Below the pieces are notes generated by a model. That model made no database searches. It had not been told where the DNA came from and was given only the letters and a program-made list of their open reading frames with translations. Shown one piece after another: positions 28,617 through 36,746 of a DNA stretch of 49,738 bases; the first letter of the stretch is position 1; the number at the start of each line of letters is the position of its first letter. This stretch comes from Rhodobacteraceae bacterium EhC02. GTDB taxonomy: Bacteria > Pseudomonadota > Alphaproteobacteria > Rhodobacterales > Rhodobacteraceae. A program made the translations under genes and the position numbers. Where the stretch lies: NCBI GenBank assembly GCA_001650895.1, contig LXYH01000014.1:4228-53965 (forward strand), read 5' to 3'.

Positions 28617-28622
28617 TATGAT
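28617..28622 (+). promoter_or_regulatory. -10 box of the ppk2 promoter
   Basis: TATGAT differs from TATAAT at one position. Transcription would begin near 28629, giving a 22-base leader before ATG 28651. There is no good -35 hexamer, which fits activator dependence through the FNR-type site upstream. Confidence 0.55.
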
Positions 28623-28650
28623 TGTGACAGTTTGAAAAAAGGATTGTCCC

Positions 28651-29655
28651 ATGCCGCCAGCTGCCAAGCCCACCCCGTCGCCGACCGAGATCGCACTTCT
28701 GGATGCGCCTGCCGCCGCGCCGCAACCCGCTGTGGCGGACATCGAGTGCCAGCAGCCGGATGCGCCGCAGGCCAAGGCGCGCGCGGGCCGGGCTGCGCCG
28801 CGCCCCTCGCCCGACCAGGTGCGTCACGCCTTCGAGACGGGCGAATACCCCTATGACAAGCCCCTGTCGCGCCGCAGTTACGAGGCGCAGAAGGCGCGGT
28901 TGCAGGCCGAGTTGCTGAAGGTGCAGCTTTGGGCGCAGGAAACGGGGCAGAAATTCGTGCTGCTGTTCGAGGGCCGGGACGCGGCTGGCAAGGGCGGGAC
29001 GATCAAGCGGTTCACAGAGCATCTGAACCCGCGCGCGGCCCGCGTGGTGGCCTTGAACAAGCCCAGCGACGTGGAACGCGGGCAATGGTATTTCCAGCGC
29101 TACATCCAGCATCTGCCCACCGCGGGCGAGATCGTCTTCTATGACCGCAGCTGGTACAACCGCGCGGGCGTCGAGCGGGTCATGGGCTTCTGCCAGCCGA
29201 CCGAATACCTGGAATTCATGCGCCAGACCCCGGAACTTGAGCGGATGCTGGTACGCTCGGGCATCCGGCTTTACAAATACTGGTTCTCGGTCACGCAGGA
29301 AGAACAGCGCGCCCGCTTCCTGAGCCGCGAGACCGATCCTCTGAAACGCTGGAAGCTGTCGCCCATCGACAAGGCAAGCCTGGACAAATGGGACGACTAT
29401 ACCGAGGCGAAGGAGGCGATGTTCTTCTACACCGATACCGCCGATGCGCCCTGGACCGTGGTCAAATCCAATGACAAGAAGCGTGCGCGGCTGAACTGCA
29501 TGCTGCATTTCCTCAACTCGCTGGATTATCCGGACAAGGATCCGCATCTGGTGCATGGGCCCGATCCGCTGATCGTGGGCGGGGCCGGGCATGTCATTCA
29601 CCGGGCCGATCACATCCTGGGCACGGCGCTGCATCCCGATCAGCGGCGCGTCTGA
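28651..29655 (+). CDS. ppk2: polyphosphate kinase 2, class I-like
   Basis: Uses polyphosphate to phosphorylate nucleoside diphosphates (or makes polyphosphate from GTP/ATP). The 334-residue single-domain protein has Walker A EGRDAAGKGG (107-116), Walker B and lid region IVFYDRSWYNRAGVERVMGF (about 161-180), and the family segment RWKLSPIDKASLDKWDDYTEAKEAMFFYTD. The first about 55 residues are Pro/Ala-rich and look disordered. This is evolutionarily unrelated to ppk1 in the same window. An FNR-type promoter lies directly upstream. Confidence 0.95.
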   Translation: MPPAAKPTPSPTEIALLDAPAAAPQPAVADIECQQPDAPQAKARAGRAAPRPSPDQVRHAFETGEYPYDKPLSRRSYEAQKARLQAELLKVQLWAQETGQKFVLLFEGRDAAGKGGTIKRFTEHLNPRAARVVALNKPSDVERGQWYFQRYIQHLPTAGEIVFYDRSWYNRAGVERVMGFCQPTEYLEFMRQTPELERMLVRSGIRLYKYWFSVTQEEQRARFLSRETDPLKRWKLSPIDKASLDKWDDYTEAKEAMFFYTDTADAPWTVVKSNDKKRARLNCMLHFLNSLDYPDKDPHLVHGPDPLIVGGAGHVIHRADHILGTALHPDQRRV

Positions 29656-29727
29656 CGGGCGCGCAGGTTTTGGCCTATGGCGCGCAGCGATGTTGCGGGC
29701 TGGGCCGGGCTGGCCTAGGATTTGGTC

Positions 29728-30360
29728 ATGATCAGATCACGGGTAATTCCTGCCGCGCTTGCGTTGTCGCTGGCTGCGCCACTGGCGCAGGCCCATCCGC
29801 ATGTTTTCGTGCAGACCGGCCTGACCCTTGTGGCCGACGCCGACGGGCGGCTGGTCGGGGTCGAGGTCAGCTGGACCTATGACGATTTCTATTCGCTGCT
29901 GCTGCTTGAGGACATGGGCCTTGACCCCGACGGTGACGGTGCGCTGACGCCTGACGAACTGGCCCGTCTGGACGGGTTCGACCTGCAATGGATCGAGGGT
30001 TACCTCGGTGATCTTTACCTGACAGCGGGCGATGCCCCGGTCGATCTGGGCCGCCCCGAGGGGCGCGGCACCGATGTGATCGCGGGGCAGATCGTGACGC
30101 GGCATTTCCGGTCCTTCGCGCCGCAATCGGGGCCTGTGATCGTCAAGGCCTATGATCCGACCTTCTACACGGCCTATGACCTTGAAGGCGGGGTCACGGT
30201 GCCTGACAGCTGCAAGCTTACGATCCAGCCCGCCGACCTGGACCGCGCCTATACGATGGTCGAAGAGGCGCTGTACAAGAACCCCGCCATGCCAGACGAT
30301 GAATTCCCCGAGGTGGGCGAGGCTTTCGCCGATGTGGTCGAGGTGTCATGCAGCGCCTGA
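29728..30360 (+). CDS. exported DUF1007 protein, partner of the NicO transporter
   Basis: A 210-residue periplasmic protein: signal peptide ending APLAQA, then the DUF1007 start HPHVFVQTGLTLVADADG and a WTYDDFYSLLLLEDMG segment. It contains an EF-hand-like loop DPDGDGALTPDEL. DUF1007 genes commonly sit beside nickel/cobalt permeases, and here it overlaps the NicO gene by 13 bases, so a role in metal delivery or binding for that transporter is inferred. AGGA eight bases before ATG 29728 is preferred to the TTG at 29722. Confidence 0.87.
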   Translation: MIRSRVIPAALALSLAAPLAQAHPHVFVQTGLTLVADADGRLVGVEVSWTYDDFYSLLLLEDMGLDPDGDGALTPDELARLDGFDLQWIEGYLGDLYLTAGDAPVDLGRPEGRGTDVIAGQIVTRHFRSFAPQSGPVIVKAYDPTFYTAYDLEGGVTVPDSCKLTIQPADLDRAYTMVEEALYKNPAMPDDEFPEVGEAFADVVEVSCSA

Positions 30361-31298
30361 CCCGTGCGCCATGGGCGTTGCTGCTGCTGGGCGGGCTGGC
30401 TGCGCTGGCGGTCTGGCTATGGGGCATGGGCGGCATGACCGCGCTGGAGCGCTGGGCCGCCGACGGGCAGCGCGATGCGCAGAACGCCATGGCAGGATTG
30501 CTGCGCCGCTTGAAGGCGGGCGATGCGGCGGCGTTGTCGGCTCTTCTGGGGTTCTGTTTCGCCTACGGGTTCTTTCACGCGGCAGGGCCGGGGCATGGCA
30601 AGGTGCTGATCGGGGGCTACGGCCTTGGTCGGCGCGTGCCGGTGGGCCGGTTGGCGGGGCTTGCGGTCGCGTCCAGCCTGGCGCAGGCGGGCACCGCCGT
30701 GGCGCTGGTCTATGGCGGTGTGTTCCTGCTGGACTGGTCGCGCGAGCGGATGGTCGACACGGCCGAGGCCTGGCTTGCACCGCTCAGCTATGTCCTGATC
30801 GGGCTGGTGGGCCTGTGGCTGCTGTTGCGTGGTGGGCGCAAGTTCTGGCAGCAACGTGCTGGCGTGGCGATGACGGCGAAGGTGCACGATCATCACCATC
30901 ATGACCACGGTCACGACCACGGTCACGACCACTGCGAAAGCTGCGGGCATGCGCATGGCCCCAGTATCGAAGAGGCGGCGCAGGTCAGGTCGCTGCGTGA
31001 TGCGCTGATGCTGATCGCGGCGGTCGCGGTGCGCCCCTGCACGGGCGCGCTGTTCCTGCTGATCCTGACCTGGCGCATGGGCATCGATGCGGCGGGGATT
31101 GCCGGAGCCTTTGTCATGGGGCTGGGCACGGCCAGTGTCACCGTACTGGTTGCGGTGCTGTCGGTAAGCGCGCGCGAAAGCGCGCTGGCACAGGTGGCGG
31201 GCGGCCCCTCCATGGCGCGGGCACTGTCGCTGATCGAAATCGCGGCAGGGGCGCTGGTGGTGCTTGTGGCCGCGCAGCTATTTGTCAGCGCGGTCTGA
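30348..31298 (+). CDS. NicO-family nickel/cobalt transporter with His-rich loop
   Basis: A 316-residue inner-membrane protein of the NicO/RcnA type. Conserved metal-transport motif HAAGPGHGK at 77-85 in a transmembrane segment; about six to seven helices; a cytoplasmic or periplasmic loop at 180-203 with more than ten histidines and a CESC pair, which probably binds Ni, Co or Zn. A second conserved stretch is VRPCTGALFLLILTW. Direction (efflux or uptake) cannot be told from sequence. It is translationally coupled to DUF1007. No metal-responsive operator was found upstream. Confidence 0.9.
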   Translation: MQRLTRAPWALLLLGGLAALAVWLWGMGGMTALERWAADGQRDAQNAMAGLLRRLKAGDAAALSALLGFCFAYGFFHAAGPGHGKVLIGGYGLGRRVPVGRLAGLAVASSLAQAGTAVALVYGGVFLLDWSRERMVDTAEAWLAPLSYVLIGLVGLWLLLRGGRKFWQQRAGVAMTAKVHDHHHHDHGHDHGHDHCESCGHAHGPSIEEAAQVRSLRDALMLIAAVAVRPCTGALFLLILTWRMGIDAAGIAGAFVMGLGTASVTVLVAVLSVSARESALAQVAGGPSMARALSLIEIAAGALVVLVAAQLFVSAV

Positions 31299-31305
31299 TA
31301 CCGGC

Positions 31306-32625
31306 TTATTTGACGATCTTTTCGTCTTTCACGAACATGTTGGCCCAGGCGCGGTCGATCAGGGCCGGGCTCATCTGGTTGGGGATGCCTTCGAACCGGC
31401 AGATCGAAATCATCTGATCGATCAGAAAGACAGGCTGATAGTTCGCATAGATATTGCCGATCGTGGGATATTTCACCTTCAGCAGGTGTACGAGGGTCGC
31501 CTCGTCCAGGGGCATGCCCTTCTTGCGCGCCACAAGCGCGAAGATCTTCAGGAAATTCTCCTGGTTGGGACCGTCGATCTTGATCTTGTAGAAGATCCGG
31601 CGCAACGCGGCCTGGTCGAAAATCTCGTTCGGATGGAAGTTGGTCGAGAAGACCACGAGCGTGTCGAAGGGCACTTCGAATTTTTCGCCCGATTGCAGGG
31701 CAAGGATGTCCTTGCTTTCTTCCAGCGGAACGATCCAGCGGTTCACAAGGCTTTGCGGCGGTTCGGCCTGGCGGCCAAGGTCGTCGACGATGAAGATGCC
31801 GCCCGTCGCCTTGAGTTGCAGCGGCGCCTGGTAGGTGCGCGCGGTCGGGTTATAGACCAGATCCAGCATCGACAGGCTGAGTTCGCCGCCCGTGATCACG
31901 GTCGGACGTTCGCAGCGCACATAGCGCGTGTCGAAGGTGCGCCGGCGACGCAGAGAGTTGGGGTCGTCCACCTCGACCTCGGCGGCGGAATGCACGATCG
32001 GGTCGTAGACGGTGATGACCTGACCCGCGTATTCGATGGCGCGCGGCACATAGATCTTGTCGCCCATCGCGTCCCGGATCCCGTTCGAGATCGAGGATTT
32101 GCCATTCCCCGGAGGGCCATACATCAGGATGGACCGGCCCGAGCTGACGGCGGGGCCAAGGTTGGACAGCAGGTCTTCGGGCAGGATCAGGTGGCCCATG
32201 GCGGTGGTCAGCTGCGAACGGGTGATCTGGATGTCGCGGATCGACTGGCGCTTGACCTGTTCGCGGTAGACCGACAGGGGGACCGGCATGGCGCCGAAAT
32301 ATTCGGATTGCGACAGGGCGTCCAGCGCGCGGGCCTTGCCCGCATCGGTCAGCTGATAGCCCATTTCGTTTCCGGCATTGGCGTTCAGCGTGCCTGTTGC
32401 CTCGAGAAGGCGCTGTTCACGCGCCATGTCGATCAGCTCCTGCGTGACCTGTCGCGGCAGGCAGACGGCCTCGGCCACCTCGGTGACCATGGTCACGTTC
32501 TTGCGGAACATGGTCTTCAGCAGGATGTCGCGCATCATTACGACGGGAAGGCGCATTTCGGCGATGCTGCTGGGCGGCGGTGGGGCTGTCACGCGGGTCT
32601 GCGCGGGGGCGGTCTGCATGTTCAT
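31306..32625 (-). CDS. uncharacterised AAA+ ATPase next to the Flp pilus genes
   Basis: A 439-residue cytoplasmic protein: N-terminal winged-helix-like region (about 25-115; MFRKNVTMVTEVAEAVCLPRQ), then an AAA+ module with Walker A GPPGNGKSS, an unusual Walker B FIVDDLGR (Asp-Asp, not Asp-Glu), sensor 1 VVFSTNFHP and an arginine-finger-like ALRRIFYKI. The C-terminal helical part ends in FVKDEKIVK. It lies 154 bases downstream of the prepilin peptidase gene, co-oriented. I know no function; a motor or regulatory role linked to the pilus is inferred from position only. Confidence 0.85.
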   Translation of the reverse strand: MNMQTAPAQTRVTAPPPPSSIAEMRLPVVMMRDILLKTMFRKNVTMVTEVAEAVCLPRQVTQELIDMAREQRLLEATGTLNANAGNEMGYQLTDAGKARALDALSQSEYFGAMPVPLSVYREQVKRQSIRDIQITRSQLTTAMGHLILPEDLLSNLGPAVSSGRSILMYGPPGNGKSSISNGIRDAMGDKIYVPRAIEYAGQVITVYDPIVHSAAEVEVDDPNSLRRRRTFDTRYVRCERPTVITGGELSLSMLDLVYNPTARTYQAPLQLKATGGIFIVDDLGRQAEPPQSLVNRWIVPLEESKDILALQSGEKFEVPFDTLVVFSTNFHPNEIFDQAALRRIFYKIKIDGPNQENFLKIFALVARKKGMPLDEATLVHLLKVKYPTIGNIYANYQPVFLIDQMISICRFEGIPNQMSPALIDRAWANMFVKDEKIVK

Positions 32626-32779
32626 GGGCGTGCCTGTCCGTTATGCGGGTCCGGGGTGTTCCTGCCTGTCCTGTGTCGGACGGATGGTCCAAGACCTGCC
32701 CTGATAAAGTGGCAAAATGATGGAATGGACGGGGAATCCGCGCGAAATCGGCCGCGTGCGGCAACGGCGTGCGGGGGGG

Positions 32780-33310
32780 TCAGCTGCCGTAAAGCGCCGC
32801 AAGCCCCAGGTAGATCGCAAGGCTGCTGCCCAGCGACAGGCCCATCGGGAAATCCTTGCGTCTTTCCCAGCTTTCCCAGTCAGGCGCCAGACGGCGCAGG
32901 GGGCTGCGCCCTGCCAGCCTGTGCGTCAGAAAGCCCGCCAGCAGCGTGACGGCCAGCAGCATCATCATGAAACTGACATCGGCCAGCATCACGAAGGGCG
33001 CCGCGGCGGCCGCGAACTTGGCATCGCCCGCGCCAAAGGCCCCGGCGGCGTTCAGCACGATCCCGGCCAGCAGGATCACGACAAGGTTCACAAGCTGCAG
33101 GCCCAGCACCGGCAGCGGCAGCACGAAAACACCGACCAGCAGGAACACCGCCACCAGCGCCAGCACCGCCTTGTTGGGAATGCGCATGGCGCGCAGATCG
33201 CTGAGGATCACCCAGAAACAGATCGGCAGGCTGGCCAGGAAAAACCAGAACGCGGCCTGCGCGGGCAGGGCGAACAAGGGCTCTGACAGGGTCGGACCTG
33301 GTGTCAGCAT
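32780..33310 (-). CDS. cpaA: prepilin peptidase CpaA/TadV
   Basis: Inner-membrane aspartyl protease (A24 family) that cleaves the leader of Flp prepilins. The 176-residue protein is all helical membrane segments and has the two catalytic aspartates: Asp38 in SDLRAMRIPN and Asp96 in GAGD. Like other Tad-type peptidases it lacks the N-methylating Cys-rich domain of PilD. The start at 33310 begins the hydrophobic N-terminus; longer frames run into the tadD gene. No clear ribosome site is seen; translation may be coupled to tadD, whose stop is 13 bases away. Confidence 0.9.
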   Translation of the reverse strand: MLTPGPTLSEPLFALPAQAAFWFFLASLPICFWVILSDLRAMRIPNKAVLALVAVFLLVGVFVLPLPVLGLQLVNLVVILLAGIVLNAAGAFGAGDAKFAAAAAPFVMLADVSFMMMLLAVTLLAGFLTHRLAGRSPLRRLAPDWESWERRKDFPMGLSLGSSLAIYLGLAALYGS

Positions 33311-33323
33311 CGCGCGCGACCGA

Positions 33324-34181
33324 TCAGCCGCGCACGTTGTTTTCCAGCGCCGCAAGGCTGCGCACGGCCTCGTCGAAATGCTGGGGATGGGTTTCCACCG
33401 CGTCGCGCAGCAGGTTCTTGCCGATCTCGACATCGCCCTGCTTGACGGCGCTCAGGCCAAGCGTGTGCAGCAGTTGTGCGCGCTCCAGCTGGGTCATGGG
33501 CATGACGGGCAGGGCATAGTTGCGCTGCGCCGCGCGGGCCAGAACCAGGTTGTTCTTGGCGGTGAACAGCTTGTTGTCCTGCCGGATCGCATCGGTGAAC
33601 AGCCGCTCGGCCTCGGCATAGGAGCCGCGGGTCAGCTTGGAAAAGCCCCAGTTGTTCATCACGCCGGCGGGGCGCGTGGTCAGGCCGAGGGCGATTTCAT
33701 AGAAACTGTCGGCGCGCTTCCAGTCCTTGTTGGCGTCGGCCACCATCGCTTCCAGCCGGTAGCGCTTGAATGTCTCATGGGTGGGGGGCACGGCGTTCAG
33801 CGTCTTGCGCGCCTCGTCCCATTCGCCGGCGCGGATCAGCGCGTCCGCCAGTTCGACGCGATCCTCGTCTGTTGCCTCGGGATGGGCGATCACGCCGCGC
33901 CAGGCCGCCGTCGCCTCGGAGGGGCGTTGCGCGCGCACAAGCGACACGGCCAGCCCGCGCCTGAGGTCGATGCGATCAGGCTGTTCACCCGATGTGCGCG
34001 TGAAATAGGCCACGGCTTCATTGGGGTCCGCCACGGTCAGCATGATGTCGCTGAGGTTGCTTTCGTCGACGACATTGACGGCCTGAAGGGCACGTTCCAC
34101 GTCGTTTCCGCCTGCATTCTGGCACCCTGCCAGACCAAACACCCCTGCTGCGCAGAGGGTCACGAAAATGGGGTGGCGCAT
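33324..34181 (-). CDS. TadD-type TPR lipoprotein (second of two)
   Basis: A 285-residue lipoprotein precursor: lipobox GLAGC (Cys20), then tetratricopeptide repeats across about 55-270 (for example MNNWGFSKLTRGSYAEAERLF). TadD-type proteins act as pilotins or assembly scaffolds for the outer-membrane secretin of the Tad system. AAGGAC about seven bases before ATG 34181 is preferred over a 73-codon upstream extension that lacks a signal peptide. It follows a shorter TPR lipoprotein by about 30 bases. Confidence 0.88.
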   Translation of the reverse strand: MRHPIFVTLCAAGVFGLAGCQNAGGNDVERALQAVNVVDESNLSDIMLTVADPNEAVAYFTRTSGEQPDRIDLRRGLAVSLVRAQRPSEATAAWRGVIAHPEATDEDRVELADALIRAGEWDEARKTLNAVPPTHETFKRYRLEAMVADANKDWKRADSFYEIALGLTTRPAGVMNNWGFSKLTRGSYAEAERLFTDAIRQDNKLFTAKNNLVLARAAQRNYALPVMPMTQLERAQLLHTLGLSAVKQGDVEIGKNLLRDAVETHPQHFDEAVRSLAALENNVRG

Positions 34182-34212
34182 GTTCTGCGTCCTTTTTTGC
34201 TGCTCTACCTTG

Positions 34213-34785
34213 TCACGGTATACGACGCAGAAGGAACTCGCTGCTTCCACGCCGCACCATCTTGTACTCTTGATTAGCCTCATCATAGCCCTGATTTTCG
34301 ATTTTTGCGAGGGCCAAGCGCAGATTGTCGCGGATTGAGTCACTTTCGCCATTGTCCAGCGCATAGGCCCGCCGAAAGATCTGTTCGGCCTCGGCCGCAT
34401 CGCCCTTTTCCATCAGCACGACGCCAAGGTTGTTCCAGGTTTCGGGAATGGCCTCGTCGGTGGCGATGGCGCGGCGCAGCAGGGTTTCCGCCTGGCCCAG
34501 ACGGCCAAGCCCAAGGTTTGCGCTGCCCAGGGCCGACAGCACGTCCACGGTCAACCCATCCTCATAGGCGGCCCGCGTGAAGGCCTTGAGCGCCAGCTCG
34601 AACTCCCCCGCGGCCATCAGCCGGTGGCCCACGATCAGCCCATCCTCGGACTTGGCGCCGGGGCGGATGCCGGGCGCATAGGGACTGTCCGCAGATGTGC
34701 CAAAGCCGCCTGTCGAACAGGCGGCCAAGGACAAGGTGATCCCCAGTGCAAGGGCAGGGCGAAGCCCGCGAAGGCGTAAGGCCAT
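34213..34785 (-). CDS. tadD: TadD-type TPR lipoprotein (first of two)
   Basis: A 190-residue lipoprotein: lipobox SLAAC (Cys23), a Gly/Ser-rich linker, then about three TPR motifs (ELALKAFTRAAYEDG, LGQAETLLRRAIATDE, AEAEQIFRRAYALDN). Resembles TadD, the secretin pilotin-like component. The ribosome site is weak and the gene is eight bases from the tadC stop, so it probably depends on coupling. The second TPR lipoprotein is nearly 100 residues longer, so the pair are not simple duplicates. Confidence 0.87.
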   Translation of the reverse strand: MALRLRGLRPALALGITLSLAACSTGGFGTSADSPYAPGIRPGAKSEDGLIVGHRLMAAGEFELALKAFTRAAYEDGLTVDVLSALGSANLGLGRLGQAETLLRRAIATDEAIPETWNNLGVVLMEKGDAAEAEQIFRRAYALDNGESDSIRDNLRLALAKIENQGYDEANQEYKMVRRGSSEFLLRRIP

Positions 34786-34792
34786 GATGAGT

Positions 34793-35761
34793 TTACATGT
34801 TCCCCAGATTCTGAATCCCCACCACCGAAGGTCCGACCAGAATGATCAGCAACGGCGGCACGGTCAGCATCATAGTGACAAGTGTCATCTTGGTAGGCAA
34901 CTTGTTTGCCTTCTCTTCGGCGCGCATCACGCGTTTGTCACGCATCTCGTCCGCATAGACCCGCAGCGCATCCGCGATCGAGGTGCCGAAGGTCGCCGAT
35001 TGCACCAGAACGGTCACGAAGCTCGAGATATCGGCCACGCCGCAGCGTTCGCCCATGTCGGCCAGAACGGTCGGCTTGTCCTTGCCGGCCTTGATCTCGT
35101 AGCTGACGATCTCGAATTCGTCCGACAGCGACGGATAGGAGGCGCGCAGTTCGCGCGCGACGCGGATGATGGACTGGTCCAGCGACTGGCCCGCCTCGAT
35201 GCAGACCAGCATCATGTCCAGCGCGTCGGGAAAGCCCGAGGTGATCTCTTCCTGGCGTTGTTGCTGGCGCTTGGTCACCCAGTACTTGGGCAGCATGTAG
35301 CCTACGATGCCAGGCCCCAGGATATACATCATGGCGTCCTGCGTCGTGGTGTCTGGCAGGCCCGCCAGATTGAGAAGATAGTAGACCACGCCGCCGATCA
35401 GGAACAGGATGCCCAAGGAAAATTGCGCAAAATGGAAGAAACGCACAGAATCCTTGCTGCGATAGCCCGCTTGCATCAGCTTCTTGCGGACAGCCGAATA
35501 TTCCTCTTCGTTCTGCGGTTCCAGGAAGTTCGAATATTTCTCAAGCTTGTCATTGCCCTTGGCACTGCGCAGCGTCTTTCCGGTCGCGGCGGTGTTGCGC
35601 CCCGATCCGGTGCTTTCGCGCAGTTTCTCCAGCGGGTCCTTGCGCTGGTTCAGCATCATCGGGATCGTCGCGAGGATCAGCGCCAGACCCAGCCCGCCGA
35701 TCAAAAGGAAGGGCCCCATCGCGCCGAAATGCCGGGTCAGAAGGTCGTTGATGAAATCCAT
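34793..35761 (-). CDS. tadC: Flp pilus inner-membrane platform protein TadC
   Basis: A 322-residue type II secretion F-domain protein that, with TadB, forms the inner-membrane platform of the Tad pilus. Features: an N-terminal TM (about 18-36), a cytoplasmic region with KYSNFLEPQNEEEYSAVRKKLMQAGY, TM segments near 110-150, a T2SSF domain (about 170-290), and a C-terminal TM ending LIILVGPSVVGIQNLGNM. GAGGAG precedes the ATG; 12 bases separate it from tadB. Confidence 0.93.
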   Translation of the reverse strand: MDFINDLLTRHFGAMGPFLLIGGLGLALILATIPMMLNQRKDPLEKLRESTGSGRNTAATGKTLRSAKGNDKLEKYSNFLEPQNEEEYSAVRKKLMQAGYRSKDSVRFFHFAQFSLGILFLIGGVVYYLLNLAGLPDTTTQDAMMYILGPGIVGYMLPKYWVTKRQQQRQEEITSGFPDALDMMLVCIEAGQSLDQSIIRVARELRASYPSLSDEFEIVSYEIKAGKDKPTVLADMGERCGVADISSFVTVLVQSATFGTSIADALRVYADEMRDKRVMRAEEKANKLPTKMTLVTMMLTVPPLLIILVGPSVVGIQNLGNM

Positions 35762-35773
35762 GTTCGTTTCTCC

Positions 35774-36742
35774 TCAGACCTTGATGTTGACCAGCATGCG
35801 CATGACGATCAGGTTGGCGGCCAGGAACAGGCCCACCGCGATACAGGCCGGGATGAACCAGGGGTGGTCCAGCACGTCGTCATAGTAGTTCGGATCCAGC
35901 ACGTTGATCGCGATCAGGGCGAAGATCGGGAAGCCCGAGAGGAATTTGCCCGACCACTGCGCTTCGGCGGTGATCGCCTTGACGCGCCGGAACAGGCGGA
36001 AACGGGCGCGGATCACGCGCGACAGACCGGCCAGGATCTCGGCAAGGTTGCCGCCTGACTGCTGCTGGATGGTCACCGCGACGGCCAGGAAGCGAAGGTC
36101 CTGCATGTCCAGGCGTTCCGCCATGTCCTTGAGCGCCTCGCCGATGTCGCGGCCATAGGCGGATTCATCCGCGATGATGCCGAATTCGGTGGCCAGCGGG
36201 TCTGCAACTTCCTTGGCCACGATCGAAATGGCCGACGAGAAGGGATGGCCCACGCGCAGCGACCGCACCATCAGTTCGACGGCATCGGGCAATTGCTCTT
36301 CGATCATCGCGATGCGCTTCTTGGCCTTGTTGTTGACCCAGAAATAGACGCCGCCCACGCCAATGGCGACCGACAGCACCGCGCGGATCGGCGGCTCTGT
36401 CTCGGTGCCGATGGTCAGGCCCAGGAAAGAGATGACGCTGACGCCGATCATGATCATGATCAGCTGCACAGGCGTAAAGGCGATGGCGGCCTTTTGCGCG
36501 CGATCGGCCAGCATCGAATAGAGCGGGATCGAGCGCGAGTTCATGTGCTGGCGCATTTCCTTGCGCAGCGTCTCCATGACCTCTTCGCGGCGCGTGCCCT
36601 TTTCCAGCATCTCCAGACGCCGGTTCACGCGGTTGTTCAGGCTGATCGACTTGCCGAAAACGGTCAGGTACAGGCCTTCGACCAGGACAAGGACGCCGAA
36701 GAAGATCAGGCCGTAGATAAGCGGCTCTATGCTGATGGCCAT
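35774..36742 (-). CDS. tadB: Flp pilus inner-membrane platform protein TadB
   Basis: A 322-residue paralogue of TadC: TM1 (MAISIEPLIYGLIFFGVLVLVEG), a central cytoplasmic part, TM segments near 100-145, and a T2SSF domain (about 150-290; ELMVRSLRVGHPFSSAISIVAKE). ATG 36742 begins the first TM; a 30-codon extension reads into cpaF in another frame and is rejected. It starts four bases after the cpaF stop, so expression is coupled. Confidence 0.93.
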   Translation of the reverse strand: MAISIEPLIYGLIFFGVLVLVEGLYLTVFGKSISLNNRVNRRLEMLEKGTRREEVMETLRKEMRQHMNSRSIPLYSMLADRAQKAAIAFTPVQLIMIMIGVSVISFLGLTIGTETEPPIRAVLSVAIGVGGVYFWVNNKAKKRIAMIEEQLPDAVELMVRSLRVGHPFSSAISIVAKEVADPLATEFGIIADESAYGRDIGEALKDMAERLDMQDLRFLAVAVTIQQQSGGNLAEILAGLSRVIRARFRLFRRVKAITAEAQWSGKFLSGFPIFALIAINVLDPNYYDDVLDHPWFIPACIAVGLFLAANLIVMRMLVNIKV

Positions 36743-36746
36743 GGTC

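Noticed and set aside
35904-35917. FNR-like TTGATCGCGATCAG
   Set aside because: It lies inside the tadB coding region, where the codons explain it; no promoter context.
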